Shown piece after piece: positions 9,953 through 18,779 of a DNA stretch of 35,350 nucleotides (the stretch's first letter is position 1; each line of letters begins with the position of its first letter). The notes beneath the pieces were generated by a model, which was given only the letters and a program-made list of their open reading frames with translations, was not told where the DNA came from and did no database searches. The position numbers were made by a program, and so were the translations under genes. Origin of the DNA: Moraxellaceae bacterium REDSEA-S32_B1 (GTDB lineage: Bacteria; Pseudomonadota; Gammaproteobacteria; Pseudomonadales; Moraxellaceae); the NCBI GenBank assembly GCA_001626925.1, contig LUOR01000049.1:1-35350 (forward strand), read 5' to 3'.

Positions 9953-10633
9953 TCAACTATTTTGCTGATCGGCATCGTGTCCCGCTTTAGCAGCTTCTTG
10001 CTCATCGAAGGCTTCTTCACGTGCATGCTTTGGCAATGCCAATGCTTGTTCGATATAAGATACACGCAGACTGTCACGCTCTCCAAGATACCGCTGATAA
10101 TAGGTCGAGTTGAGAATCGCCGCTGCCCCTTGGGTAATCGACCAAATCGAGGCTAAATAATCACGCACAGGCATGGCGCTTTGAATGTATTTTAAATAAT
10201 GTTCTGTCAGACGAATAATAATACGTAAGCGCTTTTTGCGGATTTGATAAAGGTCTTGAAATAAACTTTGCAACCCTTGCCCTGTATTGGCTAGACGCTC
10301 TTCGATCTGATGATAAAGCACAGTACGCTCAGGGTGGTGCAACTGATGCAACATGAAAAAAGCAAGATGCTCAGGGAATTCTTTTTCCGTGTCATAGATC
10401 ATATCTAACAGCTTTTGCTCATTGCGTATGATCAATAAAATATACAACTCATCTTTACTTTGAAAATGCTTATACAACGTGCCTTTGGCAATATCGAGAT
10501 CGGCAGCCAAAGTATCCAATGTCATGCCAGATTCGCCATATTCCAACAATAAATTTTCCGCAGTAGAAAAGATCAACTCTTCACGCGCTTTAAACTGCGC
10601 TTGACGTTCCATCTGCTGGTCTAAATTCTTCAT
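9953..10633 (-). CDS. TetR/AcrR-family transcriptional regulator
   Basis: Helix-turn-helix repressor of the TetR class. The 226-residue product has a typical N-terminal DNA-binding domain (residues about 18-62) with GMTLDTLAADLDIAKGTLYKHF, including the near-invariant G-T-L-Y-x-H-F recognition helix. A helical C-terminal ligand-binding/dimer domain follows, ending in a charged Ala/Glu/Asp-rich tail. The ATG at 10633 has only a weak GAGA ribosome site. It sits 98-102 bases after tatD and 38 bases before gspH, on the same strand, and may be co-transcribed with the pseudopilin genes. Ligand and targets are unknown; the C-terminal domain gives no clue I can read. Confidence 0.9.
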   Translation of the reverse strand: MKNLDQQMERQAQFKAREELIFSTAENLLLEYGESGMTLDTLAADLDIAKGTLYKHFQSKDELYILLIIRNEQKLLDMIYDTEKEFPEHLAFFMLHQLHHPERTVLYHQIEERLANTGQGLQSLFQDLYQIRKKRLRIIIRLTEHYLKYIQSAMPVRDYLASIWSITQGAAAILNSTYYQRYLGERDSLRVSYIEQALALPKHAREEAFDEQEAAKAGHDADQQNS

Positions 10634-10735
10634 GTTGAAATTCTCACATCAATTCATGACAACTGTATTTTGATATTCTATGTCGCATCACATGCTTAGA
10701 TCACTATAACATTTTCAAACCGCATTATACGTAAA

Positions 10736-11518
10736 TTATGCAGTCAAACCTGTGATTCGCAAAAAGTTATCCGTCGTTTGCTGGGCGATTTGTTCCACCG
10801 ATACGCCATACACTTCTGCCAATGCTTCTGCTACATGGGGTACATATTTTGGCTCGTTCGACTTCCCACGATACGGCACTGGTGCAAGATAAGGGCTATC
10901 CGTTTCGATGAGTAAGCGATCAAGTGGCACTTGCTTGGCGACATCACGCAAATCTTGTGCATTCTTAAAGGAAATAATCCCTGAAAAAGAAATATAAAAG
11001 CCCAAATCTAGCACCGCTTTTGCAGTGTCCCAGTCTTCGGTAAAGCAATGCAAAATACCATGTGTTGCATTTTCTGCTTTGAGCACATCAATGGTATCTG
11101 CTTTGGCACTGCGTGTATGTACCACTAAAGGCTTGCCAACGTGTTGCGAAGCTTGGATATGCCGTGCAAAACAATCTTTTTGTTCTTGAATGAAATCGGT
11201 ACTGTGATAATAATCCAAGCCTGTTTCACCAATCGCCCAGACTTTATCCGACTGCGCCAATGACACAAGCTCTTCAACTGTTGCCCGAGCCATCATCTCT
11301 GGAACTTCACACGGGTGTACACCGACGCTATAACCGACATGTTCATGCGCAGATGCGATCTCGGACAACGCGATATGGTCATCCAACGCCACAGAGATGC
11401 CCATCAGCCGAGTCACACTCGCCTGCTTTGCCGCTTCAATCGCCGCATGAACATCACCATCATAGGGTTTGAGTTCGAGCATGGTGAGGTGACAATGGGA
11501 ATCGACAAACTGCATCAT
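10736..11518 (-). CDS. tatD: TatD-family metal-dependent hydrolase (3'-5' DNase-like)
   Basis: Amidohydrolase-fold TIM-barrel protein of the TatD/YcfH family, which includes DNases and D-aminoacyl-tRNA deacylase-like members; cytosolic. The 260-residue length is typical. Metal ligands visible are DSHCH at residues 6-10, GETGLDYYHS near 96, LVVHTRSA, GILHCF and the late TDSPYLAP. The genomic setting next to holB and pilZ matches the tmk-holB-pilZ-tatD order of gamma-proteobacteria and points to the YcfH (TatD-like) member rather than TatD of the Tat operon, so the symbol should be read as family-level. It has a 100-base upstream region with an inverted repeat. Confidence 0.85.
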   Translation of the reverse strand: MMQFVDSHCHLTMLELKPYDGDVHAAIEAAKQASVTRLMGISVALDDHIALSEIASAHEHVGYSVGVHPCEVPEMMARATVEELVSLAQSDKVWAIGETGLDYYHSTDFIQEQKDCFARHIQASQHVGKPLVVHTRSAKADTIDVLKAENATHGILHCFTEDWDTAKAVLDLGFYISFSGIISFKNAQDLRDVAKQVPLDRLLIETDSPYLAPVPYRGKSNEPKYVPHVAEALAEVYGVSVEQIAQQTTDNFLRITGLTA

Positions 11519-11556
11519 AAAACCTTTACAACATCTAAATTTAGCGTGGCAATTTT

Positions 11557-11586
11557 ATCACATCTGCCCATTCACTGATGTGTGAT
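11557..11586. repeat. Inverted repeat upstream of tatD
   Basis: ATCACATC (11557-11564) and GATGTGTGAT (11577-11586) form an imperfect dyad with a 12-base centre and a two-base bulge, 39 bases before the tatD start. It has no T-run on either side, so it is not a standard terminator. It could be an operator or chance. Confidence 0.3.
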
Positions 11587-11621
11587 TTCAATCCAACAGC
11601 ATAGATTCACGACGATCAATT

Positions 11622-11966
11622 TTATAATGTATAAGTCGGTTTATCAGATGTTAGATGCCCTGCCAACATTTTTTCCGCTTCATTTTTAAATGCTAAACCT
11701 TTTTCACCGCCAAGCTGTATCGCAAAACCTTGTGGCTTAGAACCTTGTTGACGTGGTGAAATCCAAATCACTTTGCCTGTGACTGGATATTTTTGTGATT
11801 GCTCAGGTAGTGACGCAATGACGAGAAGCTCTTGTCCTAGTGTCACCTCTTGTTTAGATGGCACAAATAACCCACCACCAAGTACAAAAGGCATATAGCA
11901 CGCTTGTAGGCTTGCCTGATCTGGCATATTGGTTTGAATAATGGCACCGCCACGTGGTGGAATCAT
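11622..11966 (-). CDS. pilZ: Type IV pilus PilZ-type protein
   Basis: Small PilZ-domain protein of the founding PilZ class needed for type IV pilus assembly, acting with the PilB ATPase in the cytosol. It shows the core ACYMPFVLGGGLFVPS, a central VTGKVIWISPR strand, and a C-terminal SDKPTYTL that closely resembles the end of Pseudomonas PilZ. The RxxxR and (D/N)xSxxG motifs that bind cyclic di-GMP are missing, as in true PilZ proteins. I chose the ATG at 11966 (114 residues) because GGGAG lies seven bases before it. An ATG at 11972 would put that site only two bases away. Lies between holB and tatD. Confidence 0.88.
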   Translation of the reverse strand: MIPPRGGAIIQTNMPDQASLQACYMPFVLGGGLFVPSKQEVTLGQELLVIASLPEQSQKYPVTGKVIWISPRQQGSKPQGFAIQLGGEKGLAFKNEAEKMLAGHLTSDKPTYTL

Positions 11967-12037
11967 CAACATACTCCCTGTGTTATTTTTTCTGCTATTT
12001 AATTTAATGTGCTTAGTTTGGTGTAAAAATCACCGCA

Positions 12038-13123
12038 TTAAACACTTACCCCTTCAACATTCATCAACTGCATACACAGTTGCTCAAATATCAATGCACT
12101 TTGCACATTCTGTCCAAGTTGTATTGGCACTTGATTGAATGCTTTATCTAAATCAAATAGCTGTTCCAAACTATAATACTGTTGTAAATCAGCAATGTCG
12201 AGATCGGTCTGCTGAATCGCTTGCTGTAATTTATATGCCGTCATATCTCGCAGGTTAAAACGAAGCATCATCATCAATGCTTTAAAGTCCAATTCCTTGA
12301 GCCAATCATTGGCAAACTTGATCGGTTGCTGTTTGTATTTCACCAAACTTGTCCACGCCTGAGCAAAACTTTGTCGTTTTGCAAACCACGGACTATTTAA
12401 AAAATCTTGTGCCTTTAAAGGCATGTAATGTGCTAACGCCAAAGCAACCTGTTGATCTTCAACAGTGTCTTTATTGCGATTTTCAGATGTCGTTAAAGCA
12501 TTTTGAGATAAAAACTGTTGCGCTTGCTCAATGCTGATTCGATCTAAAGCATATTGCTGTACACGGCTACGAATGGTTGCAGAAAGTTGCAACATGGCAT
12601 CACTGACTAAAATCATCAACACCCGATCACCCGGCTCTTCCAAAGTTTTTAGCAAGGCATTACTGGATGCAATATTCATTTTATCCGCCTGATGAATCAC
12701 TACCACTCGCCAACCGTCAACCGTCTGTTGAATAAAGTCATTCAGTTCACGGATTTGATCAATTTTAATTGCAGAATAGCTTTGCTTTTTTTCATCAAAA
12801 TCTGCAGCAATTTGCTTAAGCTGTGGGTGCGTATCGGCATCAAACCAATGACAACTTTTACACTGTCCACAGGCTGTTTCAATCTCCGTAGAATTAGTCT
12901 GCTTTAAACTCGATTTGTTTAAACAAAGCACCCATTTGGCAAATTGCAGACTAAACTGTTGCTTTCCACAACCTTGTTTGCCATAGAACAACATGGCATG
13001 ACCAAGCTCAGGATAACGTGTCGTGAGTTTTTGCCAAATCGGATGATGCCAAGTATAGATGCTCTGTCGCTTCGAACTAGGATCGTGTAATTCAGACTGA
13101 TTATGGTCTTCGCTCATGGGCAT
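12038..13123 (-). CDS. holB: DNA polymerase III delta' subunit
   Basis: Clamp-loader stator subunit that opens and loads the beta sliding clamp with gamma/tau and delta. The 361-residue product has an AAA+ N-terminal module with GKQGCGKQQF (degenerate P-loop, as delta' does not hydrolyse ATP) around residues 44-53. It also has a zinc-binding CGQCKSCHWF and an SRC-like stretch, TIRSRVQQY. LLKTLEEPGDRVLMILVSD is typical of the family. The C-terminal domain is poorly conserved. It lies 27 bases downstream of kdsB and upstream of pilZ; in many gamma-proteobacteria tmk precedes holB, but here it does not. Confidence 0.92.
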   Translation of the reverse strand: MPMSEDHNQSELHDPSSKRQSIYTWHHPIWQKLTTRYPELGHAMLFYGKQGCGKQQFSLQFAKWVLCLNKSSLKQTNSTEIETACGQCKSCHWFDADTHPQLKQIAADFDEKKQSYSAIKIDQIRELNDFIQQTVDGWRVVVIHQADKMNIASSNALLKTLEEPGDRVLMILVSDAMLQLSATIRSRVQQYALDRISIEQAQQFLSQNALTTSENRNKDTVEDQQVALALAHYMPLKAQDFLNSPWFAKRQSFAQAWTSLVKYKQQPIKFANDWLKELDFKALMMMLRFNLRDMTAYKLQQAIQQTDLDIADLQQYYSLEQLFDLDKAFNQVPIQLGQNVQSALIFEQLCMQLMNVEGVSV

Positions 13124-13149
13124 CTATCTGTTGTTGTATGCTAATTGAT

Positions 13150-13914
13150 TTATTGAAATGCACTGACTGGCATGGCATTTAAACGGTCTAAATCGGCTTG
13201 CGTATCAACACCGGGGGGTAAATTCGCTTGTGCCACATCAATGGCAATCCGATGACCATTTTCCAAAACACGAAGCTGTTCAAGACTTTCTAGTTGCTCC
13301 AAATCACCTTGCGACCATGTCACATAATCTTGTAGTAACTTTACACGATACGCATATATACCAAGATGACGATAGGCTTTGTCATGTAAGGTACGTTCAG
13401 CGAGTTTTGCACCATCACGGTCATAAGGAATCGTAGCACGGCTAAAATACAGTGCTTCTTTGGTGTTACTCATCACCACTTTGACAATGCTATCTCGCTC
13501 AAACTCATCCAATGCATGAATCGGCTCACACAAGGTTGCCATCGCGCATTGCGCTTGATCTTCTAGAAGTTGCGCCACTTGCTTAACCAATTGTGCAGGA
13601 AGCAACGGCTCATCACCTTGTACATTGACAATAATATCCTCAGCAGACCAACCTTTGATTTGTGCCACTTGGCTCAAACGGTCTGTGCCCGATGGATGGT
13701 TAACATCGGTCATTACCACATCAATACCTTCTGTCAAGCAAATATCGGCAATACGTTGATCGTCCGTCGCCACACAATAGTCATCAAAACCATCGACTTT
13801 CTTAGCTTGATCGACCACACGTAAAATCATCGCTCGTCCATGAATCTCAAGCAACGGTTTACCCGGTAAGCGTGAACTGGCAAAACGTGCAGGGATGACA
13901 ATGTGTTTACGCAT
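13150..13914 (-). CDS. kdsB: 3-deoxy-manno-octulosonate cytidylyltransferase (CMP-Kdo synthetase)
   Basis: Activates Kdo with CTP to CMP-Kdo, the donor used by WaaA for the inner core of lipooligosaccharide. The 254-residue product has the family's nucleotide-binding start [15 protein letters not shown] (residues 7-21), [12 protein letters not shown], and a late [15 protein letters not shown]. The ATG has GGAA eight bases upstream. It follows lpxK by 26 bases in the msbA-lpxK-kdsB run. No anomalies seen. Confidence 0.96.
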   Translation of the reverse strand: MRKHIVIPARFASSRLPGKPLLEIHGRAMILRVVDQAKKVDGFDDYCVATDDQRIADICLTEGIDVVMTDVNHPSGTDRLSQVAQIKGWSAEDIIVNVQGDEPLLPAQLVKQVAQLLEDQAQCAMATLCEPIHALDEFERDSIVKVVMSNTKEALYFSRATIPYDRDGAKLAERTLHDKAYRHLGIYAYRVKLLQDYVTWSQGDLEQLESLEQLRVLENGHRIAIDVAQANLPPGVDTQADLDRLNAMPVSAFQ

Positions 13915-13940
13915 AAAACTTCCTTAATCTATTTGGCGCG

Positions 13941-14957
13941 TTAGCTATTCGGACGATGTGATAGATTGATTTTAAATTTCGGATTTAAACCGAGCAACTG
14001 ATCATTAAACAACTGATGGACATTTTCTGATAATACCGCTTGCACTGGCACTACCCAAACACGAGCTAATTTCTCAGGATCATTTTGCCAAAGTAGATTT
14101 AACTTGACTGCATCTTTTTCCGTGGTGATGATCGCTTGGATATTCATCGTTGAAAAATCACCGGCTTGATAAGCATGATGGTCTGCAAAAGCATGTTTTT
14201 GATACGAGATGTTTAAATCATCGAGGGTATTAAAAAAGCGTTGCGGATAGCCAATACCCACCACCGCCTCATAGTGCAAACTCGCATCGAAAGGCTGACT
14301 GCGATCTGCCAAATTGTACGGCGTACCCGGCGCAAGATGCATATTCAAATTAGTTTTAGGATTTGCTGAATGTTCAATCACCGTTACTTCGTCTAAACGG
14401 CTTAATGGCTCTCGTAAATAACCTTCAGGCAAAAGCTTTTCATTGCCAAAACCACGATTGGCATCAACAACTACCCACTCCAAGTCACGGGCAAGCGCAA
14501 AATGCTGTAAACCATCATCACTCAAAATTAAATCCACGTGATGATGTTGTAATAACAATTCAATTGCATCTTTACGATTTGGACCAACTGCCATCGGCAC
14601 ATGAGTTCGCTGTACAATCAGCGTCGGTTCATCACCCACCTGATCAGGCGTAGAATCCAAAGTCACGAGTAAAGGAAACTCACCTTTTCCGCCATAGCCT
14701 CGGCTAATTACACCCACTTTGATATTTTTGAATTGTAAATATTCAACGAGTGCAATGATTAGTGGCGTCTTACCACTGCCACCGACGGTAATATTCCCAA
14801 TAATCATCACAGGCACAGGCGCACGGTAAGCATTTTTTGATTTGTTATGTTTTTGCCACAGAAAAACAGCACGATACAGCCAAGACAACGGACGAAGTAC
14901 AATCAGCCATTTGGCCTGATCATGCCATGCTTTTTGTATCAGCTCTGCCAAACTCAT
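13941..14957 (-). CDS. lpxK: Tetraacyldisaccharide 4'-kinase
   Basis: Phosphorylates the 4' position of the lipid A precursor at the inner face of the inner membrane. The 338-residue product has an N-terminal hydrophobic membrane-associating helix (residues about 15-34), then the Walker A VGGSGKTPL (58-66), and SDDGLQHFALARD, the conserved motif carrying the catalytic Asp region. It begins five bases after msbA, upstream of kdsB, which fits coupled production of lipid A steps. Length and motifs are normal. Confidence 0.96.
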   Translation of the reverse strand: MSLAELIQKAWHDQAKWLIVLRPLSWLYRAVFLWQKHNKSKNAYRAPVPVMIIGNITVGGSGKTPLIIALVEYLQFKNIKVGVISRGYGGKGEFPLLVTLDSTPDQVGDEPTLIVQRTHVPMAVGPNRKDAIELLLQHHHVDLILSDDGLQHFALARDLEWVVVDANRGFGNEKLLPEGYLREPLSRLDEVTVIEHSANPKTNLNMHLAPGTPYNLADRSQPFDASLHYEAVVGIGYPQRFFNTLDDLNISYQKHAFADHHAYQAGDFSTMNIQAIITTEKDAVKLNLLWQNDPEKLARVWVVPVQAVLSENVHQLFNDQLLGLNPKFKINLSHRPNS

Positions 14958-14962
14958 GTGAT

Positions 14963-16747
14963 TTAAGACTCATCATCAAGATGGAATTGCCGTTGGTAAA
15001 GTTTGGCATATTCACCTTGTTTGTCGAGTAACTCTTGATGATTCCCCACTTCAATGATCTGCCCTTTATCCATCACCACGATGCGATCTGCATTCTCAAT
15101 GGTAGACAGTCGATGCGCAATGACAATCGTGGTACGCCCTTGCATCGCCTGATCGAGTGCCTGCTGAATATAATGCTCCGACTGATTATCTAGTGCACTG
15201 GTCGCTTCATCTAAGATGAGAATTGGTGCATTTTTTAACATCGCACGTGCGATCGCCAAACGTTGACGTTGACCACCTGACAGATTTAAACCATTTGCGC
15301 CGAGATTGGTGTCATAGCCTTTTGGCAACTCCATGATAAAGTCATGCGCATAAGCTGCTTTAGACGCCGCGATGATTTGCGCTTCTGTAGCATCAGCAAG
15401 CTCACCATAGGCAATATTTTCACGTACGGTTCGATCAAATAAAATCACTTGTTGATTGACCATCGCAATATGATGGCGCAGATAATTCAGCTCAATATCT
15501 TCAATCTCATGACCATCGACAATGAGCTGTCCTTCCTGATGCGTCTGATATCGAAGTAGTGTGTTGACCAAAGTTGATTTACCTGCGCCAGAACGCCCGA
15601 CCAATGCGATGGTTTCGCCCGACTCAATGTGCAAATTGATTTGATCCAGTGCTTTTGTACCATCAGGATAGGTGACGCCCACTTGATTAAACTGAATCTG
15701 CCCTGACATCGGCGGTTTAAACTGTCCTAGATTTGGCTCATCTGCTTGATCAATGACATCAAAAATTGATTTGGTCGCAGCAAGACCACGCTGAATTTTC
15801 TCATTGACATCGGTAAGTGCTTTGACTGGCTTACTCAATAATCCTGCTGCGGTGATGTATGCAACAAACTCACCTGCACTGGTGTCGCCAATGATTTGCG
15901 GACGTAGTGCAATCCAAATCACAATACTCATCGAGATCGCCATAAATAGCTGTACCAATGGCGTATTAATACTCACCACAACGACGAGCTTTAAACCTTT
16001 TTTTAGATTCTCCAAAGAGTAACGATGAAAACGTTGCTTTTCATATTCTTGCCCACCAAAGCTTTTCACTACGGAGTAGCCATTGACTGCTTCTTGCACC
16101 ACATGACTGACATCACCCATACTATTTTGCAGTTGCGTGGATAGTCTACGCATCCGCTTAGCAGCTTTTCGAATGACCAAAGCAATTAAAGGTGCAATAA
16201 TCAAAATTGTCAGTGACAACCGCCAATTCATATAAAACAAATAACCAAGGAGCAAAATCACCGTCAAACCATCTCGTACAATGGTTTTTAATGATTCTGT
16301 AGACGCAGCAGTGACTTGTTCAACGTTATAGATAATCTTCGCCGTAATATGTCCACTGGAGTTATTTAAATAATAGGCGGTTGGTAATTTTAAAAGTTTA
16401 TCGAAAATCTGTTGACGCAAGGTAAATACCAAATTGCGTGAAATCAGCGCAGAGAAATAATTCCCAAGAAAAGAACCTAAACCTCGGAAAAAGAACAGCA
16501 AAATCACTAAGACTGGAAATAAATTTTTCGCAGATTGATCGGCGGTATTGATCGCATCAATGATGTATTTGATCAATTGTGCGATCGACACTTCGGTTGC
16601 CGCATTGATCGCAAAACCAATCAATACCAAAATGCCTGCTTTCCAATAGACTTTGAGGTAACTCAATAGGCGAAAATAAACCTGCAAATCACTTTTTGCC
16701 TCAGACTGATTTGCATTCGATTGGCTTGCATCATTCGCCTTTTTCAC
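14963..16747 (-). CDS. msbA: Lipid A export ABC transporter MsbA
   Basis: Homodimeric half-transporter that flips lipid A-core across the inner membrane. The 594-residue product has a six-helix transmembrane domain (residues about 30-320) followed by the nucleotide-binding domain. Visible are Walker A GRSGAGKST near 383, signature LSGGQRQRLAIARAM, Walker B ILILDEATSALD and the switch IVIAHRLSTI. The first codon is GTG at 16747, three bases after the exbD stop, with AGAGG upstream inside exbD. Lies between exbD and lpxK, which supports the lipid A role over a multidrug exporter. Confidence 0.95.
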   Translation of the reverse strand: MKKANDASQSNANQSEAKSDLQVYFRLLSYLKVYWKAGILVLIGFAINAATEVSIAQLIKYIIDAINTADQSAKNLFPVLVILLFFFRGLGSFLGNYFSALISRNLVFTLRQQIFDKLLKLPTAYYLNNSSGHITAKIIYNVEQVTAASTESLKTIVRDGLTVILLLGYLFYMNWRLSLTILIIAPLIALVIRKAAKRMRRLSTQLQNSMGDVSHVVQEAVNGYSVVKSFGGQEYEKQRFHRYSLENLKKGLKLVVVVSINTPLVQLFMAISMSIVIWIALRPQIIGDTSAGEFVAYITAAGLLSKPVKALTDVNEKIQRGLAATKSIFDVIDQADEPNLGQFKPPMSGQIQFNQVGVTYPDGTKALDQINLHIESGETIALVGRSGAGKSTLVNTLLRYQTHQEGQLIVDGHEIEDIELNYLRHHIAMVNQQVILFDRTVRENIAYGELADATEAQIIAASKAAYAHDFIMELPKGYDTNLGANGLNLSGGQRQRLAIARAMLKNAPILILDEATSALDNQSEHYIQQALDQAMQGRTTIVIAHRLSTIENADRIVVMDKGQIIEVGNHQELLDKQGEYAKLYQRQFHLDDES

Positions 16748-16750
16748 CGA

Positions 16751-17173
16751 TTAATAACCTCTCGCAGGGACTTTGGTACTGATATTGATATTCATAAAGC
16801 CGAGCTTACCCGCAACATCCATGACACGTACTACATCTTGATGAGCTGCTTTGGCATCCGCTGCAATGATCACAGGCATATCTCGTCGATCAGCGGTTGC
16901 TTGCTGTATTGCCGTAGTCAATTGCGTTTCATCATTACCCGCCAATGCTTGACCATTTACGGTGTACTTTCCTGAAGCTTGAACCACGACTTCCACACGC
17001 TCATCTATCGACGTCGGTGGCACACCCTGCGCATCAGGCAAAGTTAAGTTCAATCGGCTGTGTTGATTAAAAGTGGTCGATACCAAGAGAAAAACCAATA
17101 AAAATAATAAACAGTCAATCATCGGTGTCAGATTGACTTCGATCTCATTGACACGTGGGCGATTAAACTTCAT
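16751..17173 (-). CDS. exbD: ExbD/TolR-family energy-transducing protein
   Basis: Single-pass inner-membrane protein which, with ExbB, uses the proton gradient to drive TonB or a related machine. The 140-residue product has a short cytosolic start, one transmembrane helix beginning VNLTPMIDCLLFLLVFLL with the essential proton-path Asp at residue 20, and a periplasmic domain. It overlaps exbB by 11 bases and precedes msbA by three bases. No tonB lies in the cluster, so the partner is encoded elsewhere or the pair serves another task. ExbD versus TolR cannot be fully separated by eye; no tolA/tolB nearby favours ExbD. Confidence 0.9.
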   Translation of the reverse strand: MKFNRPRVNEIEVNLTPMIDCLLFLLVFLLVSTTFNQHSRLNLTLPDAQGVPPTSIDERVEVVVQASGKYTVNGQALAGNDETQLTTAIQQATADRRDMPVIIAADAKAAHQDVVRVMDVAGKLGFMNINISTKVPARGY

Positions 17174-17843
17174 CCGCCACCTGCGCTTCGATCAATGCTG
17201 AATCGTCATAAGCAGGTTCATCATTTTCTACAATTTTAAAGTGTGCATCATAAAACAATGCGGCATGGAATATTGTTGCTTGTTGTTCCATTTCCACCAC
17301 ATATTCCACGATCACACGCTGAAAATAGCGATAAGCCATCAATACAGGAATTGCAATAATCATACCTGCTGCTGTGGTAATCAATGCTTTCGATACACCT
17401 TGCGCAAGTAGTGCAGGATCAGTCACACCGTCCGTATTTACAGCGAGAAAGGCTTGGATAATCCCCAACACAGTACCGAGCAAACCTAAAAGTGGTGCAA
17501 TCGAGCCAATTGTGCCCAAGAAATTAATATTTTTTTCAAGTGAGGCAATTTGTACACTAGCTTCAGTTTGCATTTGCTTTTGTGCAAAATCCGCACCTTT
17601 GCTTTTAAACATATAGCCTTTTTGCAAAACTTTTCCTAATGAAGATGCAAATAATGCCTTTTGATCTTGCAAGTTCAATGTCCCGCTTTGCGCACGAGCT
17701 AAGACTTCGTTCGCCAAATTTTTTGGAATCACTTGTGATTTTTTTAGTCGCAAAAAGCGTTCAATACAAATCGCTAATGAAATGATTGAACACAAAATCA
17801 GTGGGACCATCAACCACCCACCAGCTTTAATAAATTCCCACAT
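17163..17843 (-). CDS. exbB: MotA/TolQ/ExbB proton channel family protein
   Basis: Three-helix inner-membrane channel subunit that pairs with ExbD. The 226-residue product shows a first helix at residues about 10-28 (GGWLMVPLILCSIISLAICI). The paired helices near 115-140 and 150-175 include LGTIGSIAPLLGLLGTVLGI and the GVSKALITTAAGMIIAIPVL motif. A strong ribosome site, AGAGGGG, lies before the ATG. It is the first gene of exbB-exbD-msbA-lpxK-kdsB, 42 bases after parB. Confidence 0.93.
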   Translation of the reverse strand: MWEFIKAGGWLMVPLILCSIISLAICIERFLRLKKSQVIPKNLANEVLARAQSGTLNLQDQKALFASSLGKVLQKGYMFKSKGADFAQKQMQTEASVQIASLEKNINFLGTIGSIAPLLGLLGTVLGIIQAFLAVNTDGVTDPALLAQGVSKALITTAAGMIIAIPVLMAYRYFQRVIVEYVVEMEQQATIFHAALFYDAHFKIVENDEPAYDDSALIEAQVADEV

Positions 17844-17885
17844 AGACCCCTCTGTACTTTAACAAATAGCAACGACTTGTTTTGA

Positions 17886-18779
17886 TTATTCAAACACTTT
17901 CAAAATACCATCCAACTCATCGAGTGAATGATACTTGATAACGATTTTGCCTTTTCCTTTGGCATTATGATCAATCTGTACCTCCGCACCGAACTTTTCA
18001 GTCAACTTCTCAATCAACTGATTGATATCCGATGAAGGCTTCGCTTTCTCACTCGATAATACAGGCTTTTGCAACTCACGCACGAGCTGCTCTGTCTGGC
18101 GTACAGACAAGCCTTTTGCCACGACTTGTTGTGCAATCTTAGCTTGTTCAGTCTTCTTCAATGGCAATAATGCACGTGCATGACCCATGTCAATCTTTTG
18201 CTTATCCAATAAGACTTTGACGCTTTCTTCTAAACTCAGCAAACGCAACAAATTACTTACTGAAGCACGAGCTTTACCGACTGTTTCCGCTATCTCTTGA
18301 TGACTTAAGCCAAACTCTTCATGAAAGCGTTGCAATGCCAAAGCTTGCTCCATTGGATTCAAATCTTGACGTTGAATATTTTCAATCAACGCCAAAGCGA
18401 TCGCCACCTGATCCGACATGTCACGCACGATCGCAGGGACATGTGTTAACCCTGCAAGTTTGGCTGCACGCCAACGACGCTCACCCGCGATGATTTCATA
18501 TTGTGCATCTTCACCGTCGCTACTGACTTTACGAATCACGATCGGTTGCATCACGCCGTGTTGCTTAATCGAATCGCTCAGCTCTTGTAAGGCTTCATCG
18601 GCAATATGTTGACGTGGTTGATATTGACCGCGCTGTAAAATTTCTACAGAGATTTGCTCAAGCTGACCATCTTCAAGGTCTGCGGTATTCACAGAAAGAT
18701 GTTGTTTCTCTTTTTTTACTGAACCAAGTAGTGCATCTAAACCACGACCTTTGGCTAAGCCACGTTTCTTTAAAGTCAT
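17886..18779 (-). CDS. parB: Chromosome partitioning protein ParB
   Basis: CTP-dependent DNA clamp that loads at parS sites and spreads to form the segregation complex. The 297-residue product begins with the RGLAKGRGLDALLG signature. It continues with the CTP-binding region including IAGERRWRAAKLAG near residue 102, a helix-turn-helix around LSHQEIAETVGKARASVSNLLRLL, a linker and a C-terminal dimerisation domain. The start overlaps the parA stop by four bases (ATGA). I found no good parS in the window. Confidence 0.96.
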   Translation of the reverse strand: MTLKKRGLAKGRGLDALLGSVKKEKQHLSVNTADLEDGQLEQISVEILQRGQYQPRQHIADEALQELSDSIKQHGVMQPIVIRKVSSDGEDAQYEIIAGERRWRAAKLAGLTHVPAIVRDMSDQVAIALALIENIQRQDLNPMEQALALQRFHEEFGLSHQEIAETVGKARASVSNLLRLLSLEESVKVLLDKQKIDMGHARALLPLKKTEQAKIAQQVVAKGLSVRQTEQLVRELQKPVLSSEKAKPSSDINQLIEKLTEKFGAEVQIDHNAKGKGKIVIKYHSLDELDGILKVFE

